A stretch of DNA of 64,000 nucleotides from Chitinophagales bacterium (GTDB lineage: Bacteria > Bacteroidota > Bacteroidia > Chitinophagales > Chitinophagaceae), in the NCBI GenBank assembly GCA_017303455.1, contig JAFLBM010000010.1, positions 102,867 to 166,866 of the forward strand, in the 5' to 3' direction. Shown here in pieces: positions 8,361-15,852 of this stretch. A program made the position numbers and the translations under genes. Below the pieces are notes generated by a model that saw only the letters and a list, made by a program, of their open reading frames with translations, made no database searches and was not told the DNA's origin. The number at the start of each line of letters is the position of its first letter. The stretch's first letter is position 1.

Positions 8361-9296
8361 TTAATTATTTTTTACCCCATTGATTGTTCCAATAAAATCC
8401 ACCAGGTCGGTGGCAAATCTTTCCGGTTCTTCCCAGTGCAGGGCATGACCTGTTTCCTGGTAAATCAACAATCTTCCGTTGCTGATTCCTTTTATCAATA
8501 TATCCTGGTCTTTTTTTGAGCAAACCCAATCCTTATCACCCCAAACAATCAGTGCTGGTTGAGTAATCCTGTACAATTGATTGCTGTAATCAACACTCAT
8601 TATCCCATTCATAACATCTTTCCATATATGTGCAGGAACTTTCAGGCTTTCGTTTACTAATACTTTAAAATAGTCTGCATCAACAGGCTTAGCACAGGTT
8701 CCCTTCTGAAATTCATTAGCAAATTCATACGGAACAGGATCTGAAAGTTTTAATATTTCCTGTGTAAACTCCGGCAAACCGGGGTTATCCTTAAATGAGG
8801 CATCCGTGCCTATTAATACAATCCCCTTTGCGAGTTCCGGGTAATCCAATGCAAATTGCTGGGCAATGATACCGCCCATAGAGTGACCAACAATAATGGC
8901 TTTAGCCAAATCTTTCACTTTCATAAACGCAGCAACATCCGCAGCAAAATCTTTCGGGTGGTAACTGATTCCAAGTTTCGAAGAATTACCATGCCCCCTT
9001 TGTGAAGGAACAAAGGCATGAATATTATCCGGCAAATAAGAAAGCACAGTCTCAAAAGAATGCCAGGAATCGGTATATCCATGTAAAAAGATCACCGGAG
9101 TCCCGGCTGCACTACCTTGTTCAGCATACTCCAATTGTATACCGCCCGGCAACTCTACCTTTTTAATAACCGGGGGAGAAAAACGAATGGAAAGCACAGA
9201 TAAATGATCCGGGTCGATTCCTTCCAGGCTTTGCGCTGAGGTTGGGTTAATAACTGCTGTTAAATACATCATTGCATAACTCAATATCCTTTTCAT
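8361..9296 (-). CDS. exported alpha/beta hydrolase (copy 2)
   Basis: 311 residues from the ATG at 9296. The frame is open 17 codons further upstream, but only this start gives a signal peptide (MKRILSYAMMYLTAV, then TSAQ). The catalytic set is FLHGYTDSW, GHSMGG (Ser139), WGDKDW and TGHALHWEEPE. It is a paralogue of the hydrolase immediately downstream and shares the C-terminal FATDLVDF and GTINGVKNN end almost exactly. The product is expected in the periplasm or at the surface. The substrate is unknown; soluble epoxide-hydrolase, haloperoxidase and esterase subfamilies look alike at this level. The shared dyad lies 74 bases upstream. Confidence 0.88.
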   Translation of the reverse strand: MKRILSYAMMYLTAVINPTSAQSLEGIDPDHLSVLSIRFSPPVIKKVELPGGIQLEYAEQGSAAGTPVIFLHGYTDSWHSFETVLSYLPDNIHAFVPSQRGHGNSSKLGISYHPKDFAADVAAFMKVKDLAKAIIVGHSMGGIIAQQFALDYPELAKGIVLIGTDASFKDNPGLPEFTQEILKLSDPVPYEFANEFQKGTCAKPVDADYFKVLVNESLKVPAHIWKDVMNGIMSVDYSNQLYRITQPALIVWGDKDWVCSKKDQDILIKGISNGRLLIYQETGHALHWEEPERFATDLVDFIGTINGVKNN

Positions 9297-9370
9297 ACAC
9301 GTTGAATTTTGAGTTACAAATGTCAACTCCGGGAGTTCGCAAGACAATCGCCGGATTTGTTATATTATAT

Positions 9371-9386
9371 ACCCGAAGCAGGTGAG
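9371..9386 (-). promoter_or_regulatory. shared dyad operator, site B (upstream of hydrolase copy 2)
   Basis: Plus-strand sequence ACCCGAAGCAGGTGAG, 74 bases before the ATG at 9296. It keeps the invariant GAA and the GG-x-G of the other four sites. Confidence 0.5.
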
Positions 9387-9579
9387 AAAGAAAACCGCAG
9401 AAAACAATACTGTAATCTATAGTATCACTGTTATTAACTATTATGATTTTCTTAGTTGTAAATAACTTATATACTGTTAGATATGTTTAGATGTGGCTGG
9501 GTTGAGCTATATGTATTATTTGATACTTATTGGGGATTAAAATACTTCCAGGGGTCTAAAATTATTTATCCTTTAAATA

Positions 9580-9607
9580 TTTTTGATCGAAGAACCCTGA
9601 TCAAAAA
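9580..9607 (-). terminator. candidate weak terminator after the response regulator
   Basis: A 9-bp stem TTTTTGATC / GATCAAAAA with a 10-base loop, just past the stop of the regulator gene. The stem is AT-rich, so its efficiency is doubtful. Confidence 0.35.
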
Positions 9608-9614
9608 ACCGTTA

Positions 9615-10271
9615 TCAGACAATCCTTTGATTAATGGCTTTTGCCACTACTTCAGTAAGGGAAGCAACATGCAGCTTTTCATATATTTTTTTAACATGAC
9701 TGCGAACAGTCTCATAACTGATAAATAACTCAGCAGCGATCATCTTATAACTCTGCCCATTGACGAGGCAGCCCAGTACCTCTTTTTCCCGGGGGGTAAG
9801 ATGGTAATCCGGTGCTTCCTCCGGCATGATGACCGAAGAAACAGATTGCATTTTGTTGAGGACTTTTCTTGCCACCGACGGGCTCATGGGAGAACCCCCA
9901 TATTGCAACTCCCGGATCGCATCCACCAGCTTTGTATTCAGGAAATTCTTTAGAATATATCCCGAAGCACCGGCGCAGATCGAATCAAACACACGGTCGT
10001 CATCTTCAAACACAGTTTGCATCAGGATCTGCACTTGCGGAAATTCCTTTTTTATAGCTTTAACAGCTTCAATACCGGTCATGCCAGGCATTTCAATATC
10101 CATAAGCACCACATCGGGCTTTGATTCTCGTACATCCCTGACACAGTCAAGCACATGCCCGAATGATCCCACCAGGGCAAAATCAGGTTCCGTATTTAAT
10201 AACATACTGATACTTTCCCTGATGTTTTTGTTGTCATCAAATATGGCGATACGCAGTCCCATGTTAAGCAT
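9615..10271 (-). CDS. LuxR/NarL-type response regulator
   Basis: 218 residues. Receiver domain at about 1-125 with the acidic pocket FDDN (11-14), phospho-acceptor Asp58 in VVLMDIEMPG, and a conserved lysine after ASGYILKN. The C-terminal LuxR-type helix-turn-helix is recognised by LTPREKEVLGCLVNGQSYKMIAAELFISYETVRSHVKKI-like spacing. It lies 58 bases downstream of the propeller histidine kinase on the same strand and is its probable partner. The shared dyad (10308-10323) lies just upstream, so it may autoregulate. The start is either ATG 10271 or ATG 10262 (MGLRIAIFDDN); the latter is the more typical receiver start. Confidence 0.93.
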   Translation of the reverse strand: MLNMGLRIAIFDDNKNIRESISMLLNTEPDFALVGSFGHVLDCVRDVRESKPDVVLMDIEMPGMTGIEAVKAIKKEFPQVQILMQTVFEDDDRVFDSICAGASGYILKNFLNTKLVDAIRELQYGGSPMSPSVARKVLNKMQSVSSVIMPEEAPDYHLTPREKEVLGCLVNGQSYKMIAAELFISYETVRSHVKKIYEKLHVASLTEVVAKAINQRIV

Positions 10272-10307
10272 TTCTGTAAAGTTCAGCTAATTTTTCCCGG
10301 CTACAAT

Positions 10308-10323
10308 CCCCGAAAGTGGTGAC
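10308..10323 (-). promoter_or_regulatory. shared dyad operator, site C (upstream of the response regulator)
   Basis: Plus-strand sequence CCCCGAAAGTGGTGAC, 36 or 45 bases before the two candidate starts and in the 58-base gap after the kinase stop. It matches the other four sites and suggests autoregulation. Confidence 0.5.
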
Positions 10324-10329
10324 GGCTGG

Positions 10330-13300
10330 TTATGCAGCAGGAAATTTAAGCTCTATCGTTGTTCCTTCACCGGGTTTACTGTCAATCAAAACATTGCCTT
10401 TCATCTCTCTGGCCCTCATTTGCATATTCCGGAGGCCATTACCGGAAAGGGAACTGTTTGCCTTAACAGCAGCTTCTGCCGGGTCAAACCCTTTTCCATC
10501 ATCTTTTATGGTCAATATAATGTGATGCTGTCTTTTTTCCACTTTTACAAACAGGTGTTTACAACCAGAGTACTTCACAGCATTATTAACGGCTTCTTTG
10601 AATATGAGGTAAAAATTTTTCCGGCTTTCCATCTGCAGGTTCTGCCACACGAGGTTCGCATCATATTCAAATTTATACTGTATCCCCTGCGCATTCAGCA
10701 GGGGTTTGGCATAAGATTCCATCCGCTGCAGGATGGTATCCATATTATCATTTCTCGGGTTGATAGCCCAGACGATATCATTCATTTCGGAGATCATTTC
10801 ACCCGAAGTGCTGCTGATCTTTTCCAGGGTGCTCTGCAGGTCTTCCTGCCGGTTCTTTTCTTTATAGATTTTGGCCACCTGGCTATAGACTGAAATACTG
10901 CTGAGCGTTGATCCCACATTATCATGCAGGTCCTGTGCTATTTTATTACGGATCGCCTGGCGTTTCAATAATTCATTGATGCGGTACCGGTATACTGCAT
11001 AGATCATCCCGGCAATTAATACGGCTGCCAGCAAAAAGAACCACCATTGCTTCCAGAAAGGAGGAATGATCCGGATTTTAATAGTTGTTATTTTGTCGCT
11101 CCAGCTACCTGGTGTTGTTGTGGCTCTCACCTTAAATATATATTCACCACCTCCGAGATTGGTATAGGGTGCCTGGGTGGAAGAACCGGCATTGATCCAA
11201 TCCTTATCCACTCCTTCCAGCATATAAGAATACTGAACGGGTGCTGAGGCTGCATAAAAAGGGGCCGCAAAATGAATAGTGAAAAAATTCTGCGTATGGC
11301 CCAATGCTATTTCATTTTGCATCAGCAAATGCGAGTAAGAGTCATTGAAAATACTGAAGTCTGTCAGGAATACCTCCGGTTGCTTTTTCTCAATTACGAT
11401 CCGCTCGGGGTTAAATGCAATAAAATAACCATCTCCCGCCACATACATTTTCCCTTCCTCATCTTTATAAATATATCCCCTGACCCCACCTGTTTTCTCC
11501 ACATCCGGCAGTTCAATAGAAGAAAATGTCTGGGTCCGGGGATCAAATTTCTGCAGCCCGCCATTACTGATACTCCAGGCGTTGCCGTATTTATCCAGCT
11601 CAAGCCCCTCCAGCAGGTTGTTGACGGAACTGAAATGCCGGAATTCTTTTTTCCGGGTATCAAAATAATTCAAGCCTCCACCATAAGTACTGATCCACAG
11701 GTTTCCAACCCTGTCTTCCTTGATATCGTATACATTATTATTACTGATACTCCCGGCCACAGCAGGATTATTCCGGTAAATGACACTTCCGCTATTCCGC
11801 TTATCTAATAATACAAGGCCATTCTTTGCATTTGCCAGCCACAGGTTACCGTCTCTCGTTTTTATTATTTTCCGGATAAGATTGTCGGTAATGTTGTACC
11901 TGCTTAATATTTTCTTTGTGCTATCCTTCCGGGATATCCAGCGTTGTTCCGTAAAATCATAATAAGCAAAAAAATGACCATAAGGAACCGTAAGCAATAC
12001 CGGGTGCCCATCTATTGTGTCTTTTACAACTGAAACAACTCTCGACTCGATGATCTTTGACATCACCTGGTCTTTCTCTGTATACGGAAGCATAGTGATG
12101 CCACCGGTTGGTATATCATACCGGAACAGGGAATAATCTGTACCGAGATAAACAGTACCGTCAGGATCTTTATAAAATTTGGTAATACTTAGTTCAGTCC
12201 CCTTGAATATTATTTTACGGTGCTGGTAAATACCATCCGGCTGACGGATATATAGACCCCTGTTAGTACCAATCCACAGGTTTCCATTTTTTTCCTTACA
12301 GAAATCATAGATGACCAGCGGCTTGTCTGTCCTCTCGTTCTGCCGGGGCAAAAACTCCTGTTCAAATTGCTGTTGCGCTGCATGATAAATACTGATGCCG
12401 TTATTAGTACCCAGCCATACAATTCCTGAGCGGTCCATAAAAATACAGTTGACCTTATTATCACCCAGTGTTCCTTCTCTTGCCGGATCATGCCTGTAGT
12501 TGTAGAATTTACCTGATAAAGGATCGTATACATATAACCCTGAATATTTTCCACCAATCCAGATTCGCCCCTGCCTGTCCTCATTAAAAGCAATAGCTTC
12601 ATCCTTTCCGAAAGAGAAGGGATCACTACTGCTGTTGCTAAAACTTTGTTCAGTTCCTGTTACAGCATTGTGCCGGTAAACAGCTTTATCCCAGGAACCG
12701 AACCAGATATTTTGTTTACTATCCCTGAATAGTTTTGTTACCACCACATGCGGCAGCGAGACATATAAATTAGCATATCGTTGATCCGTTTGCACCTGCA
12801 GCGTAGCGGGGTCAACTTTTAAAATACTTCCCCCTTCGCGGCCAGCCCATATCATTCCCTGCTGATCAAAGCACATGTCATAGATCGTCCACACACCCAT
12901 ACCATTAGGCTGAACAAATTCTTCTTTCTGTTTATTGAACCGGAGTATCCCTTTACCACTGGTAGCCAGCCAGAGGTCACCCCGGCTATCTTCATGCAGC
13001 GCATTAACAATATTTACCGGGATGCTATTTTGATCGCCGGGCTGGTGTTTATACTGGCGGAATTGCTTATCAGGTGGTAAACGATGATCATAACGTGTAA
13101 TACCCCCATCTGCTGTGGCTATCCAGATCAATCCCTCTTTGTCTTCATGCAGATCCGTGATAGTATTGCCCGATACAGAAGATAACTGACCGGGGCTATT
13201 TTTAAATACAATAAAATTATTGCCATCGTAGCGGTTAAGGCCATCATCTGTCCCGATCCATATAAATCCTTTTTTGTCCTGTAAGATGCAATTGACTTTG

Positions 13301-13425
13301 TTATTAGACAGCCCGTTGGCCCTGCTTAATTGCTTAAAATATAAAACCGGTTGTTGTGCCACCCCCAGCAATAACAGCAACAACAATGCTCCTGTGAACC
13401 CAATCCGTTTTAGCCCGGTGTTCAT
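10330..13425 (-). CDS. two-component regulator propeller sensor histidine kinase
   Basis: 1031 residues from the ATG at 13425, chosen because it begins a signal peptide (MNTGLKRIGFTGALLLLLLLG). The periplasmic part holds many propeller repeats of the form N-x-V-x-I-x-x-D-x-x-G-x-x-W-I/L-G-T (IGTDDGLNRYDG, IATADGGITRYD, LGTNNGISIYH, ISTYGGGLNYFD). A Y_Y_Y-like domain follows (YSYMLEGVDKDW), then one membrane segment (WWFFLLAAVLIAGMIYAVY), a HisKA_3 helix with His834 (DLHDNVGSTLS) and a HATPase domain (NNAVKYSG, DDGKGFD, GNGLRNM). There is no receiver or DNA-binding domain of the hybrid type, so the signal passes to the separate regulator just downstream. Ligand unknown; it does not neighbour a polysaccharide locus. 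Confidence 0.93.
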   Translation of the reverse strand: MNTGLKRIGFTGALLLLLLLGVAQQPVLYFKQLSRANGLSNNKVNCILQDKKGFIWIGTDDGLNRYDGNNFIVFKNSPGQLSSVSGNTITDLHEDKEGLIWIATADGGITRYDHRLPPDKQFRQYKHQPGDQNSIPVNIVNALHEDSRGDLWLATSGKGILRFNKQKEEFVQPNGMGVWTIYDMCFDQQGMIWAGREGGSILKVDPATLQVQTDQRYANLYVSLPHVVVTKLFRDSKQNIWFGSWDKAVYRHNAVTGTEQSFSNSSSDPFSFGKDEAIAFNEDRQGRIWIGGKYSGLYVYDPLSGKFYNYRHDPAREGTLGDNKVNCIFMDRSGIVWLGTNNGISIYHAAQQQFEQEFLPRQNERTDKPLVIYDFCKEKNGNLWIGTNRGLYIRQPDGIYQHRKIIFKGTELSITKFYKDPDGTVYLGTDYSLFRYDIPTGGITMLPYTEKDQVMSKIIESRVVSVVKDTIDGHPVLLTVPYGHFFAYYDFTEQRWISRKDSTKKILSRYNITDNLIRKIIKTRDGNLWLANAKNGLVLLDKRNSGSVIYRNNPAVAGSISNNNVYDIKEDRVGNLWISTYGGGLNYFDTRKKEFRHFSSVNNLLEGLELDKYGNAWSISNGGLQKFDPRTQTFSSIELPDVEKTGGVRGYIYKDEEGKMYVAGDGYFIAFNPERIVIEKKQPEVFLTDFSIFNDSYSHLLMQNEIALGHTQNFFTIHFAAPFYAASAPVQYSYMLEGVDKDWINAGSSTQAPYTNLGGGEYIFKVRATTTPGSWSDKITTIKIRIIPPFWKQWWFFLLAAVLIAGMIYAVYRYRINELLKRQAIRNKIAQDLHDNVGSTLSSISVYSQVAKIYKEKNRQEDLQSTLEKISSTSGEMISEMNDIVWAINPRNDNMDTILQRMESYAKPLLNAQGIQYKFEYDANLVWQNLQMESRKNFYLIFKEAVNNAVKYSGCKHLFVKVEKRQHHIILTIKDDGKGFDPAEAAVKANSSLSGNGLRNMQMRAREMKGNVLIDSKPGEGTTIELKFPAA

Positions 13426-13473
13426 ACTGAAAAAATACGAAAGACCCGGCGAATTAGTTACTGGCAAACAAAA

Positions 13474-13498
13474 CCGTCCCGCCGGCAGGGCGGGACGG
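13474..13498 (-). terminator. strong GC-rich hairpin terminator / palindromic repeat
   Basis: A perfect 10-bp stem CCGTCCCGCC / GGCGGGACGG with a 5-base loop. Read on the minus strand it is followed by TTTTGTTTG, so it can end transcription from the upstream lipoprotein gene before the kinase gene. Its core GCCGGCAGGGCGG also resembles the dispersed palindromes in this window. Confidence 0.7.
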
Positions 13499-13531
13499 CT
13501 ACTTAAACCAAACTGTAAATCGCCGTAAATA

Positions 13532-14290
13532 CTATTGAATTGCTTTGGGTTCATTATATAAAAAATCATCCATGATCACCAGGTCCTTGCTGCCCCCGGC
13601 AGAAATATCTTTTACTCCGTTAGCAACAACAGCATCGCCTTGCCTGATCCTGACCCTGGTAATTTTTTCTGCAGGAAAATAAACGCCAACAAAAGAGTGA
13701 CTGCTGCCGGCAGACCTTACCGGCACTTTGAACAGGCCCAGGCTGCGATTGCCGGAAAAATATTCAATAGTAGTGGAAGTAGCCTCATCCACATCGGAGA
13801 ATACAGCACCAAACCCATTTACACTGGCTGCTACCGCCTGGCCGGGTACTTCAAAATCAACATTCCATAAATTACTGCTAACCGCAGAAAACGTTTTACC
13901 ACCACTAAATGATGAAAATTCGGTGGCATTACTGGCTTCCTGGTCAGCAAACAGGTTGTTACTGATCCGGGCATCCACATCACCTGAATATTGAAAACCT
14001 CTTTGCAAAGAGGCGGGTGAGCCCGGTGCTGTTGGATTAAAAAAATCAGATGGGATTCTTTCAGTAATATACTGGTCAGGCACTCCTTCCCAATTAATCT
14101 CCCTGCGGCCTGAGACCTGGCCCGGTGTTGTATTCAGCACATCCCCTAAAAGACTTCTGAATTCATTGAGCTTTGCCGTAATATCGCCTGAAGCAGTAAT
14201 GATGATAGCCTCAGGAGTATCCTGCTCATTTTTTTTCTCACAACCTGCCATAACAGACACAGCCATTAAAAGAAGGAATATTTTTTTCAT
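13532..14290 (-). CDS. lipoprotein with GRREINWDGVP-type domain (paralogue 1)
   Basis: 252 residues from the ATG at 14290; the open frame upstream has no signal sequence. MKKIFLLLMAVSVMAGC is a lipoprotein signal with Cys17. The mature part holds LNEFRSLLGDVLNTTPGQ, then GRREINWEGVPD, SDFF, an SVNGFGAVFSDVDEATST strand pair, FVGVYFPAEKITRVRI, and DLVIMDDFLYNEPKAIQ at the end. I recall similar unnamed secreted proteins with a GRREINWDGVP motif in several phyla, but know of no assigned function. The next gene upstream is a clear paralogue. The shared dyad is 57 bases upstream (14348-14363) and a hairpin separates the two genes. Confidence 0.75.
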   Translation of the reverse strand: MKKIFLLLMAVSVMAGCEKKNEQDTPEAIIITASGDITAKLNEFRSLLGDVLNTTPGQVSGRREINWEGVPDQYITERIPSDFFNPTAPGSPASLQRGFQYSGDVDARISNNLFADQEASNATEFSSFSGGKTFSAVSSNLWNVDFEVPGQAVAASVNGFGAVFSDVDEATSTTIEYFSGNRSLGLFKVPVRSAGSSHSFVGVYFPAEKITRVRIRQGDAVVANGVKDISAGGSKDLVIMDDFLYNEPKAIQ

Positions 14291-14347
14291 GGTTATAAAG
14301 TTTAATTGATACCTGCAAATTTCCTTCCTGTTACTTGTTTTTTCTAT

Positions 14348-14363
14348 CACCGAATACGGGGAT
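14348..14363 (-). promoter_or_regulatory. shared dyad operator, site D (upstream of lipoprotein 1)
   Basis: Plus-strand sequence CACCGAATACGGGGAT, 57 bases before the ATG at 14290. It abuts the terminator hairpin that starts at 14363. Confidence 0.5.
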
Positions 14364-14403
14364 ACCAAAAGCCCCGGGTAAGAGTACCACGGGGCTTTTG
14401 GTA
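14363..14403 (-). terminator. long hairpin terminator between the two paralogous lipoprotein genes
   Basis: A 14-bp stem TACCAAAAGCCCCG / CGGGGCTTTTGGTA with a 13-base loop that can itself pair partly. It starts 28 bases past the stop of the upstream lipoprotein gene. There is no long T run after the stem, so it may terminate partially. Confidence 0.65.
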
Positions 14404-14430
14404 TATAAACCGTCCACTGTTATGACATAA

Positions 14431-15231
14431 TTATTGTACAGCTACTGGTTCGCTGTAGAGAAAATCGTCGTATACCACCAGGTCTTTTGTTCCCCCGTCC
14501 GTTATATCTTTTACACCTGCAGCTAATGCTGCATTACCGCTGGTGATTTTCAGCCTTGTGATCTTTTCTGCAGGAAAATAAACACCAAGGAAAGAGAATT
14601 TACCTGAACCAGCCGCAGCGGGAGCTTTAAATTTTCCGAGACTCTTTGTGCTATTGAAGAATTCAATGAATGTTGAATTGGCATCATCCACATCCACGAA
14701 AATGATACCAAACCCTTTCACCGAAGCATCAGTGGTAGTACCCGGGACTTTAAATAAGATCTCGGAAACAGTTGTTCCTGCCGCGATCACTAATCGTTTG
14801 CGGCTGAAGGGTTCAAACTGCCCGGCATAAGAAGGATCGATCTCTGCAAAATCAGAACTGTCAATCCTGATGGGTGTACCGTTATTGGCATATAACAATC
14901 CCCTTTTTCTTCCATTGGGTTCCGCCGCATCTGATTTACCAAAAAAATCAAGCGGGAAAGCAGTATTGTTGGTAAAATTGGCCGGTACGCCATCCCAGTT
15001 CACCTCGCGGCGTCCTGCCGTTTGATTGGGAGTTGTATTGAGCGGATCTCCGAGTACCAACCGGAACTCAGCCATTTTCCCGGCTACTGTTGTGCTGTCG
15101 CCGGCACCTGCTACAATTGTTGACTGAACAGCAGGCTGGTCGTTGTAATCATCATCTTCTTCTTTATCACAGCCAACGATGATCACTGACGATAAAGCCA
15201 GCATGGCTGTTAATTGTTTAATTTTTTTCAT
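14431..15231 (-). CDS. lipoprotein with GRREINWDGVP-type domain (paralogue 2)
   Basis: 266 residues from the ATG at 15231, which starts the signal MKKIKQLTAMLALSSVIIVGC (lipidated Cys21), followed by an acidic tether (DKEEDDDYND). The domain matches the neighbouring gene block by block: MAEFRLVLGDPLNTTPNQ, GRREVNWDGVP, LDFF, VKGFGIIFVDVDDANST, FLGVYFPAEKITRLKI and DLVVYDDFLYSEPVAVQ. The two genes clearly arose by tandem duplication. The protein is predicted to sit at the outer membrane; its function is unknown. A shared dyad lies 110 bases upstream (15342-15357), next to a short AGGGAG/CTCCCT palindrome. Confidence 0.75.
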   Translation of the reverse strand: MKKIKQLTAMLALSSVIIVGCDKEEDDDYNDQPAVQSTIVAGAGDSTTVAGKMAEFRLVLGDPLNTTPNQTAGRREVNWDGVPANFTNNTAFPLDFFGKSDAAEPNGRKRGLLYANNGTPIRIDSSDFAEIDPSYAGQFEPFSRKRLVIAAGTTVSEILFKVPGTTTDASVKGFGIIFVDVDDANSTFIEFFNSTKSLGKFKAPAAAGSGKFSFLGVYFPAEKITRLKITSGNAALAAGVKDITDGGTKDLVVYDDFLYSEPVAVQ

Positions 15232-15341
15232 CTGGATAAGTTTAAAGGTTAAGGTTGTTGATTGAACTTGTTTGTTGTAATAACAGGGCAAAGATGGGCC
15301 CGGAGTATTGCCTGAACAATCGCCGGAATAGGGAGATTACT

Positions 15342-15357
15342 CCCTGAAAGTGGGGAG
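15342..15357 (-). promoter_or_regulatory. shared dyad operator, site E (upstream of lipoprotein 2)
   Basis: Plus-strand sequence CCCTGAAAGTGGGGAG, 110 bases before the ATG at 15231 and 12 bases past the bcp stop. It overlaps a perfect AGGGAG-ATTA-CTCCCT palindrome (15330-15345) that may be a second half of the site or a bcp terminator. Confidence 0.5.
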
Positions 15358-15368
15358 AAAGAAAAAAA

Positions 15369-15830
15369 TTATTTGTATGCCGCAATGATCTCTTCTGCGT
15401 GGGCTTTGTTTTTGGGTCTCAGGAATATTTTGCGGATAATTCCTTTTTCATCAATTACAAAAGTGGTTCGCAGTACACCCATATACTTATGCCCGAACAT
15501 TTGCTTCTGGTCCCATACACCATACTTTTCTAAAATGGCATGGTTTGTATCTGCTATTAAAGTAAAGGGAAGATCAAATTTGGCTTCAAATTTTTTATGC
15601 TTTTGGGAATCATCCGGGCTTACACCAATTACTTCAAAACCATTTTTCCTGAGTAACCCATAATTATCCCGCAGGTTACAGGCTTGTATCGTACAGGTGG
15701 GAGTATCATCTTCCGGGTAAAAATAGAGTACCACTTTCTTTCCCTTGCAAGCAGACAAAGAAACCCTGTTCCCATTCTGATCCACGCCGGAGAAAGCCGG
15801 GGCTTTATCACCTTCTTTTAATGTTACCAT
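15369..15830 (-). CDS. bcp: thioredoxin-dependent thiol peroxidase (Bcp / PrxQ)
   Basis: 153 residues, full length for the AhpC/TSA Bcp class. The peroxidatic cysteine is Cys46 in FYPEDDTPTCTIQAC and the resolving candidate is Cys51, five residues on as in PrxQ. The usual DDTPGCT is DDTPTCT here, a mild change. FEVIGVSPDDSQKH and LRTTFVIDEKG are also typical. It reduces hydrogen peroxide and organic hydroperoxides in the cytoplasm using thioredoxin. ATG at 15830. It lies 22 bases downstream of the M23 peptidase gene and is likely co-transcribed with it. Confidence 0.95.
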   Translation of the reverse strand: MVTLKEGDKAPAFSGVDQNGNRVSLSACKGKKVVLYFYPEDDTPTCTIQACNLRDNYGLLRKNGFEVIGVSPDDSQKHKKFEAKFDLPFTLIADTNHAILEKYGVWDQKQMFGHKYMGVLRTTFVIDEKGIIRKIFLRPKNKAHAEEIIAAYK

Positions 15831-15852
15831 AAAATGATAGTATTACTGCTTG

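Larger units (their letters stand above)
9297..9614. other. 318-base intergenic region, hydrolase copy 2 to response regulator
   Basis: AT-rich, with no gene I can support. It contains a perfect short palindrome AACTCCGGGAGTT near 9328-9340, the dyad site B at 9371-9386, and a candidate weak terminator for the response regulator at 9580-9607. Confidence 0.6.

Noticed and set aside
13426..13569. N-terminal extension of the propeller kinase to an upstream ATG
   Set aside because: It would read through a strong terminator hairpin and put 48 residues before an obvious signal peptide.
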